Part shown: piece by piece, positions 6,986 through 13,763 of the stretch
Layout of the letters: the number at the start of each line of letters is the position of its first letter
How positions within the stretch are numbered: the stretch's first letter is position 1
Assembly (NCBI GenBank): GCA_023134875.1
Contig: JAGLUH010000039.1
Coordinates: 1-13,786 of the forward strand
DNA from: Candidatus Zixiibacteriota bacterium
GTDB taxonomy: Bacteria > Zixibacteria > MSB-5A5 > CAIYYT01
DNA: 13,786 nt
Direction: 5' to 3'
Notes under the pieces: model-generated
Databases searched by the model: none
What the model was told of the DNA's origin: nothing
What the model saw: only the letters and a program-made list of their open reading frames with translations
Made by a program: the position numbers and the translations under genes

Positions 6986-7016
6986 GGGACAAATGTCACA
7001 TTTACATGGGGACAAA
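6986..7016. repeat. Direct repeats flanking a small palindrome, downstream of the primase-like gene
   Basis: GGGACAAA occurs at 6986-6993 and 7009-7016, 23 bp apart (about two helical turns). Between them is the palindrome AAATGT-C-ACATTT (6991-7003). It lies in the 88-bp gap between the primase-like gene and the 72-aa ORF. A regulator-binding or replication-related site is possible; no function is shown. Confidence 0.4.
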
Positions 7017-7023
7017 ACGCCCA

Positions 7024-7743
7024 TCACCAATGTCCTCCATTCTTGAACCTGGGTCGTGGAATCGGGTAAACGCGCCCGATCTCTGAGGCTTTACCTTCCC
7101 ATTTCTTTGGCTGACCAGGTTCGTATTCAATTAGGCCGACTTCTGCCAGGGCCTTGAGGTCTTTCCCGATTCGTTTACGGTGGATTCCGCAAGCGTTCGC
7201 AATCTGCTGGTGATTGGCGCAGATCAAACCGCCTCTCCCAATCTTCCGTGTCATCTCCAGATGCGGCAGCGCCACCTTGTAGATCAGTACCTGACGGTTG
7301 GAGAGCAGCTTCTGCCAGCCGTAGTCGATGAAAGCCAAGTCATTGTACTTATCTTTCTTGCCGAGAACCTGGTTGTGGAACGGACAGACTGACTCGTCGA
7401 CACAGAAGGCCAGCAGCACAGGATGGCGGCAGGAATAGTTGTAGTCCTTGCCGTAGGCATTAGCGACAGCTTTCTTTGCCTCATTTGGCTTTAACGGCGG
7501 GGCATTCTTTCGATTCCAGTATTCCACTCGCTTGAGAGCAGAATCATAGTCAAGGCTGATCCGCTTGAACTCGCTGGCAATAATGACAGCCGCTTCATTC
7601 CGGTTGGGGAACCCACCCCGTGCCAGGGAAGTCTCCGTCAGAGCGGCGACACACGGTCGTATATCCTTGCCTGGATGTCCTGTCTGCTGGGACAGATTCG
7701 AGGATGCCATCAGTCCCTCACAGACTTGCTCATACTTAGGCAT
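7024..7743 (-). CDS. Primase-like replication protein: four-cysteine primase C-terminal domain plus winged helix
   Basis: 239 residues from the ATG at 7743, which overlaps the end of the upstream gene; a longer in-frame start at 7821 lies inside that gene. Residues about 28-112 match the pattern of primase C-terminal domains in phages and mobile elements: RPCVAAL, G-FPNRNEAA, a YWNRKNAPPL stretch, YNYSCRHP, FC, CPFH. The four cysteines (31, 95, 104, 110) are spaced like the iron-sulfur ligands of the archaeo-eukaryotic primase large subunit. Residues about 165-210 form a helix-turn-helix/winged helix (NHQQIANACGIHRKRIGKDLKALAEVGLIEY). No catalytic primase or helicase domain is present here or adjacent, so this may be a DNA-binding initiator or regulator rather than a polymerase. 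The domain call is from remembered family patterns. Confidence 0.65.
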   Translation of the reverse strand: MPKYEQVCEGLMASSNLSQQTGHPGKDIRPCVAALTETSLARGGFPNRNEAAVIIASEFKRISLDYDSALKRVEYWNRKNAPPLKPNEAKKAVANAYGKDYNYSCRHPVLLAFCVDESVCPFHNQVLGKKDKYNDLAFIDYGWQKLLSNRQVLIYKVALPHLEMTRKIGRGGLICANHQQIANACGIHRKRIGKDLKALAEVGLIEYEPGQPKKWEGKASEIGRVYPIPRPRFKNGGHW

Positions 7744-7936
7744 CGGACTCGGCCTCACGATCCCAGCGAGCCAGGATATCGAAGAATCCGGTAATGTTAT
7801 CGATGATCTCACGAGCGTCATCAGTACATATAGGTTGGCAGCAGCGTTGGCTCCAGAACTCCGCTGTCAAACCAAGTATGTCGTGATTCGATCGCTGCAC
7901 TGAGTTAGCAAGCCTCCTCTGCTTGTCCATTTGCAT
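7736..7936 (-). CDS. Small conserved protein coupled to the primase-like gene
   Basis: 66 residues from the ATG at 7936 (another ATG at 7930; an ATG at 7972 would add a hydrophobic 12-residue start with a poor ribosome site). The TAA stop overlaps the start of the primase-like gene by 8 bp, indicating translational coupling. The C-terminal part, DDAREIIDNITGFFDILARWDR, is an amphipathic helical segment of a kind common in small proteins of phages and integrative elements, where it often precedes replication genes. No catalytic motif is seen. The function is unknown; a partner or adaptor of the downstream protein is a guess from coupling alone. Confidence 0.6.
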   Translation of the reverse strand: MQMDKQRRLANSVQRSNHDILGLTAEFWSQRCCQPICTDDAREIIDNITGFFDILARWDREAESDA

Positions 7937-8086
7937 GACCTGCGTTTGCTCTACCACAAACAGGCAGATCATATCAATCTCTGGCTTAAAGCTATCTCAG
8001 CTTGAAAAAAGCGATAGTGGGACGTTGCGTGTCCATCAAAGGATGACGAAAGGTGTCAAAGGAAGGTGGTACGAAGGGTGGACAGA

Positions 8087-9151
8087 TTACTTGAGCTTGC
8101 GACGTTTGAACAGAGCAGCTCTTCTCTTCTCACGTTTCCTGCGTGCGGCAACCCTGTTCTTGCACTGGTTGCTGCAGTACTTCTGATTCTGGCCATAGAA
8201 TGAGCGGGCGTAAAACCGACCACACTCTACGCACAGCGCAGTTCCTTTAATAGCAGGGTGCCTATTGAACTGAATGAGCTCACGCACAAAATCCGTTGTG
8301 ACACAAATCAGAAGCAAATCTGCTTCTTCCTTATTGATTGGCACTACCGTAACGTAATCTCGGTCGATCGATTCGACATCACATACGTTGCCATCTACTA
8401 AAGAGCCAGCATCAATCTGCGAGGGTAATAGAAGAGTTCTTGGCAAACGCGAGTAATAATACTCCACCCATTCCAGTTCTATTGCTGTCCACCGTCTCTT
8501 GAAATTAACATCCAGGCTCCACGTCTTTCGCGCGAGATCACGGAACCATTCAATCTCAAATATGGGCCTTATTTCTTTTATGGACATTGTAATCGTGGAG
8601 TGCAAAAGAGCCGCACGTGCCATGCGATCGTAGTGTTTCTTCAAGTCGCTGAGTTGAGTGGTCAGCCGTCTGATTTCGGGATTGTCCAACAGTTCGGTGA
8701 TCAAGCTCCTGTCCGACTCGAATGATTCAATCAGGTATTCTATTCCTAAGAACTTCCCTAACCGGGATGAAATAAGAGCTCGGAATTCGTCTACTCTCGT
8801 TCCGGTTTCTATGTTCTCATGTTTCAGATGGTCGGCCAATCGATCGTGTAGGAGCTTACTCTTCTTAGAAATAATCACTTCTCCCAGTCGCATATAAGCA
8901 AGAGAGTGGGTAAGATAGTCACATTTGTCGTCAAGCCAATCAATGAAGTCCGGCGATTTCGCTTGTGTGAGATCACAATGATAGGAGAACCCAGGCAGTC
9001 TCTCTACTTCACGTTGCACATAATAATAATCACACATCTTCTCATAATCATCTACCCCGATGAAACCCTCCGGTGGAAAGAAACTGAGAAATCGTCGCCA
9101 GAGTGCTCCTACTTTGTCGGATTCATCCCTCCAGAGAGTTGCCTTTGTCAT
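8087..9151 (-). CDS. CGNR-like zinc-finger protein
   Basis: 354 residues. The C-terminal 50 residues form a treble-clef-like zinc finger, Cys307-(2)-Cys310-(15)-Cys326-(3)-Cys330, reading CVECGRFY, YCSNQC, KNRVAARRKR, followed by a strongly basic tail. This resembles the CGNR finger of putative nucleic-acid-binding regulators, with CKNR in place of CGNR. The N-terminal 300 residues are largely helical, acidic/basic mixed and rich in Tyr and Trp; I recognise no domain there. The start at 9151 has GAGG about 10 nt upstream. It is the first gene of the element's minus-strand run, with a gap of about 150 bp to the next gene, so it may have its own transcript. A regulator or RNA/DNA-binding accessory protein is likely; its target is unknown. 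Confidence 0.75.
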   Translation of the reverse strand: MTKATLWRDESDKVGALWRRFLSFFPPEGFIGVDDYEKMCDYYYVQREVERLPGFSYHCDLTQAKSPDFIDWLDDKCDYLTHSLAYMRLGEVIISKKSKLLHDRLADHLKHENIETGTRVDEFRALISSRLGKFLGIEYLIESFESDRSLITELLDNPEIRRLTTQLSDLKKHYDRMARAALLHSTITMSIKEIRPIFEIEWFRDLARKTWSLDVNFKRRWTAIELEWVEYYYSRLPRTLLLPSQIDAGSLVDGNVCDVESIDRDYVTVVPINKEEADLLLICVTTDFVRELIQFNRHPAIKGTALCVECGRFYARSFYGQNQKYCSNQCKNRVAARRKREKRRAALFKRRKLK

Positions 9152-9608
9152 CTCCCATTTTTCCTCAAATCATTGTCGACGTGAAGAGCGATTCTCAGTT
9201 GGCTGTGAGGCACAGTTGACGGAATTTGAACAAGATACGAAACCCATATAGCAAATTGTATCAGCTGCCACTGAACCGGCCCAAACCGTTCTCCTGACTC
9301 GAAAGCATACTGATTGTTCTCTGTAGTTCAAAACCATTCCAAATCTATGATATTAGCGTCATTTGGCAAGTGAAACTGGAGTGCCGAATGCCTGAGATTT
9401 GAATGTCTGATTTGCGCTCACCCTATGTGGTTGCTGATAGCCTATGCTGACAGAGGTTCTTAGCTGATACACGAGAAGCGAATCACCCATTATGATCGAA
9501 GGTGCCGCAGCGACTTACAACAGCAAGGTCGTTCAGCCGGCTCTAACCCGACTCCAACCAGACTGATAGAAGCAGCGCGCGCACCCCCAAAACAGTAAAA
9601 GAATACTA

Positions 9609-9640
9609 AACCTTATAATGTATAAAATTGTATTCCGGCT
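9609..9640 (+). repeat. TATAAT...TTGTATTCCGGCT direct repeat, copy 1
   Basis: AACC, TTATAATGTA, then TTGTATTCCGGCT. The second copy at 9730-9763 shares AACC, TATAATGTA and TTGTATTCCGGCT in the same order, with a changed segment and one indel between. TATAAT is a perfect -10, but no TTGACA-like box is placed upstream. Downstream, GGCTG/CAGCC (9637-9653) and an outer ATTCC/GGAAT (9632-9670) could form a branched or bulged hairpin. Confidence 0.55.
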
Positions 9641-9729
9641 GCCCGGGCCAGCCGAGATATCTAGAGGAATCTTCAATTGCTCATTAAGTGACGAGATTCA
9701 GGATTACCTGAAAAAATGAAAGATAATGC

Positions 9730-9763
9730 AACCGCTATAATGTAGGGAACTTGTATTCCGGCT
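9730..9763 (+). repeat. TATAAT...TTGTATTCCGGCT direct repeat, copy 2
   Basis: Second copy, 121 bp from the first. If TATAAT at 9736-9741 were a -10 box, the transcript would run about 195 nt to the DUF4846 start codon and include the hairpins at 9784-9806 and 9819-9837. No -35 match is seen, so an extended or non-sigma-70 promoter, or a non-promoter repeat, remains possible. Confidence 0.55.
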
Positions 9764-9818
9764 ACGTGAAAGGAGAGAACGAAGCAATAGTCTCCTTGGC
9801 TATTGCGGTTGCGGCGGC

Positions 9819-9837
9819 CTCTGACGGGTGGTCAGAG
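9819..9837. repeat. Perfect 7-bp hairpin
   Basis: CTCTGAC (9819-9825) and GTCAGAG (9831-9837) pair exactly around a 5-nt loop. No T-run follows. It ends 3 bp before the third copy of the recombinase-end motif (9841-9860), as the hairpin at 5-27 adjoins the first copy. Confidence 0.45.
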
Positions 9838-9840
9838 TAC

Positions 9841-9860
9841 TTGACTTCGGCGATGGCAGG
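9841..9860. repeat. Recombinase-end motif, right copy (possible attachment-site relative)
   Basis: TTGACTTCGGCGATGGCAGG, matching the left copy at 4434-4456 except for the loss of ACC and a 2-bp insertion, in the same orientation. It is placed where the right end of the element would be expected. The match is short and imperfect. Confidence 0.3.
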
Positions 9861-9943
9861 GTTACGTTAAGAAGTGGTACTTCAGATGAGAGTGGGTCAG
9901 TGAGCGGTTGACAAATCCACTATCTTCGTGAAGGAAAAAAGTA

Positions 9944-10813
9944 ATGATCAGGCAACGATATCTTCGCCGGCGATCTCCATCGATTCTGATCGCGCTTGTC
10001 TTGGTTATGTGGTCAACTGTCGCGCAAACGCCGCCGCAGTCAAACAAGTACTCCTGGCTGGATGGCCGGTGTAGATGGGGAAGTATAGCGGAACGGGTGC
10101 AGCCCCCGACGGGATATGAACGCCCCGAATCGGTTCCCGGAACCCTTGCTGACTGGCTGCGACATCTTCCGCTCAGGGCCGGCAAGGCACCAGTTCGCCT
10201 CTACGATGGCGAGGAGAGACGGGTTCAAGGAGTTCATCACGCTATCATTGATATTGATATTGGAGACAAGAACCTTCAACAATGCGCGGACGCTGTTATA
10301 AGACTGTACGCGGAATATCTCTATTCGCTTGAAGAATATGGCAAGATCCATTTCAATTTCACAAGCGGTGATACCGCATGGTTTAGCAACTGGCTTGCTG
10401 GGTATCGACCAGTGATGGACGGCAATGTCGTGTACTGGTCAAAGACCGTGGGAGTGGACACATCGTATGAGAATTTCAGGAGATATCTGGACGTTGTGTT
10501 CACATACTCTGGCTCATACTCTTTGAGTCAAGAATTGCAGCCGGTTGGCGATGTCAGAGACATGAAAATAGGAGACGTCTTCATTCAAGGTGGTTTTCCG
10601 GGCCATGCCGTTATCGTTGTTGACATGGCAGTCAACCAGGCAACGGGCAATAAGGTCTTTCTCATAGCACAGAGCTATATGCCAGCTCAGGACATACATA
10701 TTCTGAAAAACATCCAAGATGCTGGCATTAGCCCCTGGTACAGTACTGAATTTGGCGATCGACTCATAACCCCAGAATGGCACTTCTGCAAAGATGATCT
10801 GATGAGGTTTTGA
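9944..10813 (+). CDS. Exported DUF4846 family protein
   Basis: 289 residues. The N-terminus has an arginine-rich start and a hydrophobic stretch (about 13-27, SILIALVLVMWSTVA), which reads as a signal peptide, so the protein is probably periplasmic or surface-exposed. The rest follows the DUF4846 pattern throughout: TLADWLRHLPLR, LYDG, LQQCADAVIRLYAEYL, IHFNFTSGD, GDVFIQGGFPGHAVIVVD, AQSYMPAQDIHIL, SPWY and a final TPEWHF. Length is normal and the frame intact. GAAGGA at about 9 nt before the ATG sets the start. The conserved GFPGHA block and PWY suggest a hydrolase-like or binding fold, but no activity is established. It is the only supported plus-strand gene between the two mobile elements and is probably chromosomal. 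Confidence 0.9.
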   Translation: MIRQRYLRRRSPSILIALVLVMWSTVAQTPPQSNKYSWLDGRCRWGSIAERVQPPTGYERPESVPGTLADWLRHLPLRAGKAPVRLYDGEERRVQGVHHAIIDIDIGDKNLQQCADAVIRLYAEYLYSLEEYGKIHFNFTSGDTAWFSNWLAGYRPVMDGNVVYWSKTVGVDTSYENFRRYLDVVFTYSGSYSLSQELQPVGDVRDMKIGDVFIQGGFPGHAVIVVDMAVNQATGNKVFLIAQSYMPAQDIHILKNIQDAGISPWYSTEFGDRLITPEWHFCKDDLMRF

Positions 10814-11226
10814 TAACTCTATGTGTGATCTGCCCTCCTGAGATCGGTCAAATACTAGAGTCAGTATGTTGCTTGTCTATCATCAATCACGAGTAGCCAA
10901 CTCAGTCTGCTGCTCCCAAAGAAGAAACCGGCAGCCTGCTGGAGGTGTAGACTGCCGGTCGTAACGTGAATTCATTGTTATACCTGATCGCTTATATATT
11001 TAGCGGCGGTCCAGAGCCGTGTCCAGGCTGTCCATGATTGGGTTATATTTACAGGTCATTGACAATACAGAGGAGAAATGGCAGCTATCGTGGCAGCACA
11101 GACAAAGTGGCAAGTACTTCTATCTGGGAGGATGAAGAATGGTAGCCCCAGTCAGATTCAAGAAGCCGAATCGGTTAGATTGTTCCCGCGTATGCGGTGC
11201 AATCAGTGCGCAGATACAGCCGGTAT
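10814..11226. other. 413-bp intergenic region before the IS21 element
   Basis: No recognisable gene. It contains a strong stem at 10927-10959 and one weak short ORF (11078-11242) that runs into the insertion sequence. The stem lies about 115 bp after the DUF4846 stop codon, so it may mark the end of that transcript. Confidence 0.6.
10927..10959. terminator. GC-rich stem-loop, possible terminator of the DUF4846 transcript
   Basis: ACCGGCAG (10927-10934) and CTGCCGGT (10952-10959) are exact complements around a 17-nt loop. No T-run follows, so a Rho-independent terminator is doubtful. It could be a transcript-end stabilising stem or another structured element. Confidence 0.3.
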
Positions 11227-11242
11227 TGTAAACGGCGGTTGA
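11078..11242 (+). pseudogene. Doubtful short ORF cut by the insertion sequence
   Basis: 54 codons from an ATG preceded by GAGGAG. It crosses into the left end of the IS and stops there (TGA at 11240-11242), so the last few codons are IS sequence. It contains CNQC near its end. No matching continuation is seen in the 23 bp right of the IS. It could be a gene start truncated by the insertion or a chance frame; I recognise nothing in it. Confidence 0.25.
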
Positions 11243-11289
11243 AAAGTGTACCAGTGGGCGGAGTAAAAAGGGCGGTTCAAAAGTGTCCC
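11227..11289 (+). repeat. Left end of the IS21 element with multiple repeat units
   Basis: Three units follow each other: GGCGGTTGAAAAGTGTACC (11234-11252), a shorter GGCGGAGTAAAAAG (11257-11270), and GGCGGTTCAAAAGTGTCCC (11271-11289). They are probable IstA-binding sites. Confidence 0.85.
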
Positions 11290-11346
11290 ATTCCAGCCAA
11301 TCTCTTTTGGTAGAGACTGATTTTTCTACCAGCGAGAGAGGAAGGA

Positions 11347-12852
11347 ATGAAACAGATGTTTGAGTACGATCTTGTCCGCCGCCTGTACTACCGTGAGGGC
11401 CTGAGCAAGCACGAGATCTCGCGTCGCACCAGCCTACACCGCCAGACGATCAAGAAGATGCTGATGTACGCCCGGCCACCGGGTTATCGCCTGAAGCACC
11501 CTCGTGCGAAGAGCAAGCTGGGTGCTTTTATTGGCGTCATCGATCAGATTCTTGAGGATGACCGTGCTGCGCCAACAAAGCAGCGTCATACCGCCAGGCG
11601 TATCCTGGTTCGACTGCAACAGGAGTATGGTTTCACCGGTTCCTACACGATCGTCAAAGACTACGTGCGGGAGAAGAAGAAGCGGCTGAGGGAGGTATTC
11701 TTTCCTCTGGAGCATCGCCCCGGAACCAGTCAGGTTGACTTTGGGGCAGCTCGGGTAGTAATCGGTGGCCAGCAATTGAAAGCCTACCTGTTCTGTCTGG
11801 CTCTTCCCTACAGCGATGCCATCTTTGTCAAAGCCTACCCGACCGAAGCCCTGGAAGCGGTCCAGGATGGTCATAATGCAGCCTATACCTTCCTTGCCGG
11901 GGTCCCCGGAGCAAGTCTGTATGACAACATGAGCACGGCCGTCAAGGCGATCCTCAAGGGTCCGAGCCGCGAGCTGACTGATGGCTTTCTGGCCTTGCGC
12001 AGTCACTATCTGTTCACCTCTCACTTCTGCAATGTTGGCAGGCCTAATGAGAAAGGAGTAGTAGAGCGGCTGGTAGGGTATGTTCGCCGGAACTTTTTGG
12101 TGCCGCTGCCCCGGTTTGCCAGTTGGCAAGCGCTCAACAGTTACCTTCTCGAGCAATGCCGCCAGCGGCTCTCACAGAAGAGTGCCGGCAAGGAAAGGAC
12201 TATCGGCGAGCTGCTCGAGGAGGAACGTGGCAGTTTCCTGCCGTTGCCAGCGATGCCTTTTACCGCCTGCCGAGTTGAGGCACGCAAAGTGACCAGCCTG
12301 TCACTGGTCCATTTCCGGACCAACAGCTACTCGGTGCCGGTGGAGTATGCTTACCGACAGGTAACAGTCAAGGCCTATGTTTTCTCTGTTGAGATCTGCT
12401 TTCAGGACAGGGTTATCGCCTGTCACCAGCGCAGCTATGATAGGAACGAGTTTATCTTTGATCCGATCCATTACCTTGCCTTGCTTCAGCGCAAACCAGG
12501 AGGTCTGGACGGTGCACTGCCCTTCAGCGGTTGGCAATTACCAGAGTGTTTCCAGACCCTGCGGCGCTATCTTGAGGCCCGAGACAACGTTGGCGGCAAG
12601 CGCGAGTATGTCCTGATTCTGCAGCTGCTGCGAGACTTCGGAGTATCCGAGGTAAGGCGAGCCATTGAGAGGGCGTTTACCCACCGTTGTGTCACCTTTG
12701 AAGCGATCAAGATGCTGCTACTCTCCGCCAGAGAGCCATCATTTGATGTGGTGCCACTGTCTCCAGAGAGGCTGGCGGGGTTACCCAGGGTTCAGATCGC
12801 CGACGCCGATGCCTCCTGTTACCGGCAACTGATGAAGGCGGGTGAGTTATGA
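11347..12852 (+). CDS. istA: IS21-family transposase IstA
   Basis: 501-residue DDE transposase that cuts and joins the IS ends. An N-terminal helix-turn-helix (about 18-40, LSKHEISRRTSLHRQTIKKML) reads the terminal repeats. The RNase H-like core has Asp131 (QVDFG), Asp193 (YDN) and Glu240 (EKGVVE) as the likely catalytic triad, the last two 47 residues apart. The C-terminal part includes the FRTNSYSVPVEY segment typical of IS21 transposases. Length is normal and the frame unbroken. The gene starts just after the left terminal repeats, with GAGAGAGGAAGG upstream as ribosome site. The TGA overlaps the istB ATG by 4 bp. Confidence 0.97.
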   Translation: MKQMFEYDLVRRLYYREGLSKHEISRRTSLHRQTIKKMLMYARPPGYRLKHPRAKSKLGAFIGVIDQILEDDRAAPTKQRHTARRILVRLQQEYGFTGSYTIVKDYVREKKKRLREVFFPLEHRPGTSQVDFGAARVVIGGQQLKAYLFCLALPYSDAIFVKAYPTEALEAVQDGHNAAYTFLAGVPGASLYDNMSTAVKAILKGPSRELTDGFLALRSHYLFTSHFCNVGRPNEKGVVERLVGYVRRNFLVPLPRFASWQALNSYLLEQCRQRLSQKSAGKERTIGELLEEERGSFLPLPAMPFTACRVEARKVTSLSLVHFRTNSYSVPVEYAYRQVTVKAYVFSVEICFQDRVIACHQRSYDRNEFIFDPIHYLALLQRKPGGLDGALPFSGWQLPECFQTLRRYLEARDNVGGKREYVLILQLLRDFGVSEVRRAIERAFTHRCVTFEAIKMLLLSAREPSFDVVPLSPERLAGLPRVQIADADASCYRQLMKAGEL

Positions 12853-13667
12853 GTGGCGGCGATATCTCCGTGCTTCTCTCACATCACCTCAAGGCGCTCA
12901 AACTGCCGGTCTTTCTCCGCGAGCACCAGAAGGTTGCAGGTCAGTGCGCCAAAGAGAAGAGTGACATGGCCCGCTTCCTGTTGCAGCTGTCCGAACTAGA
13001 ACTGATCGAGCGGGAGAAGAAGGGCGCCGAACGGCGAGTCCGGGAAGCCGGTTTTCCGGTGATCAAGACTCTCGACAGTTTTGACTTTACCGCGATTCCC
13101 TCTCTGAACAAGCGACTGGTCTTGGAACTGGCGCGCTGTGAGTATATCCAGAAGCGGGAGAACCTGCTGGCGGTTGGCAACAGCGGTACCGGCAAGACGC
13201 ATCTGGCTATCGCTTTGGGTCTTGCCGCCTGCCAGGAGAGTCGCAGGGTGAGGTTCTTTACGGCAGCAGGTCTGGTTACGGCACTGACCGAGGCTCGTGA
13301 TGACAAGGCCTTACTCCGATTCAAGAAGGTGCTGGCTCGCAAGGATCTGATCATCGTCGACGAGTTCGGATACGTGCCTTTCTCCAAAACCGGAGCCGAG
13401 CTGCTCTTTGAGTTCTTCGCTGAACGCTATGAACGCGGTAGTGTGATCGTAACAACTAACCTGCCTTTCGACCAGTGGACCGAAGTTCTCGGCAGCGAAC
13501 GACTCACCGGCGCTCTGCTCGACCGTCTCACTCACCGTGTCCAGATCCTGGAAATGAACGGCGAAAGCTACCGCTTCCGAGAAAGTGTCCGCCGTCTCGG
13601 AAAGAAAACAGCTCTATCAGAACCAAGAAAAGAAGAGAAACAGCAGAAACCAGAGGAGGAAACCTAG
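12849..13667 (+). CDS. istB: IS21-family ATP-binding helper protein IstB
   Basis: 272-residue AAA+ ATPase of the DnaC/IstB type that selects target DNA and activates IstA. The Walker A motif GNSGTGKT is at residues 110-117 and the Walker B LIIVDEFG centres on Asp171-Glu172. The downstream VIVTTNLPFDQW (sensor 1 region) and GALLDRLTHR segments are family hallmarks. An N-terminal helical domain (about 1-85) is the usual partner-interaction region. It starts within the istA stop codon (ATGA), indicating coupled translation. The last 25 residues are rich in Glu, Lys and Gln and look unstructured. Confidence 0.97.
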   Translation: MSGGDISVLLSHHLKALKLPVFLREHQKVAGQCAKEKSDMARFLLQLSELELIEREKKGAERRVREAGFPVIKTLDSFDFTAIPSLNKRLVLELARCEYIQKRENLLAVGNSGTGKTHLAIALGLAACQESRRVRFFTAAGLVTALTEARDDKALLRFKKVLARKDLIIVDEFGYVPFSKTGAELLFEFFAERYERGSVIVTTNLPFDQWTEVLGSERLTGALLDRLTHRVQILEMNGESYRFRESVRRLGKKTALSEPRKEEKQQKPEEET

Positions 13668-13680
13668 AATAATGTTGACC

Positions 13681-13697
13681 ACCCTCCCTCTGAGGGT
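13681..13697 (+). terminator. Small stem-loop after istB
   Basis: ACCCTC (13681-13686) and GAGGGT (13692-13697) pair around a 5-nt loop, 13 bp past the istB stop codon. Only two T's follow, so termination would be weak. Confidence 0.3.
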
Positions 13698-13714
13698 TAA
13701 CTTCGTAGCCGAGT

Positions 13715-13763
13715 GGTACACTTTTCAACCGCCACTTGGGACACTTTTACTCCGCCATTTACA
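13715..13763 (-). repeat. Right end of the IS21 element with two repeat units
   Basis: On the minus strand from the end: TGTAAAT, then GGCGGAGTAAAAGTGTCCC (13756-13738), then GGCGGTTGAAAAGTGTACC (13733-13715). The inner unit is identical to the outermost unit of the left end. Confidence 0.85.

Larger units (their letters stand above)
4414..9860. mobile_element. Putative integrative element in tRNA-His (right limit approximate)
   Basis: All supported genes between tRNA-His and the DUF4846 gene lie on the minus strand, are closely packed, and are of mobile-element type: recombinase, RHH regulator, zinc-ribbon protein, primase-like protein and CGNR-like protein. The left edge is fixed by the recombinase gene running into tRNA-His. 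The right edge is not certain. I propose it lies near 9841-9860, where a sequence resembling 4434-4456 recurs in the same orientation (TTGAC...TTCGGCGAT...CAGG, with small indels). No exact copy of the tRNA-His 3' end was found at the right, so a conventional attL/attR pair is not demonstrated. Confidence 0.5.
9152..9943. other. 792-bp gene-free stretch with repeats and hairpins
   Basis: No convincing gene in either strand; frames are short and start without ribosome sites. It holds a pair of direct repeats with TATAAT (9609-9640 and 9730-9763), hairpins at 9784-9806 (GCAATAG/CTATTGC) and 9819-9837, a copy of the recombinase-end motif at 9841-9860, and the ribosome site of the DUF4846 gene. 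The right junction of the integrated element probably falls here. Confidence 0.6.
11227..13763 (+). mobile_element. IS21-family insertion sequence, complete (2537 bp)
   Basis: Carries istA and istB in the usual overlapping order. The ends are TGTAAA (11227) and its complement TTTACA (13758-13763). The outer 26 bp of the two ends match at 21 positions: TGTAAA, GGCGG and AAAAGTGT are identical. Each end has further internal copies, as is typical of IS21 transposase-binding sites. The flanks (GTAT at left, AAAA at right) show no 4-8 bp target duplication. Both genes are open, so it may be active. Confidence 0.93.

Noticed and set aside
4410..9943. Exact second copy of the tRNA-His 3' end as attR
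   Set aside because: I searched by eye for the T-arm/acceptor sequence and found no copy. Short partial matches such as CACCCAT near 9487 are at chance level.
9862..10185. Minus-strand frame overlapping the DUF4846 start
   Set aside because: It is antisense to a well-supported conserved protein, with no recognisable domain or ribosome site.
11434..12156. 240-codon antisense frame within istA
   Set aside because: It lies wholly opposite a clear transposase gene and shows no domain; it is a shadow of the coding strand.
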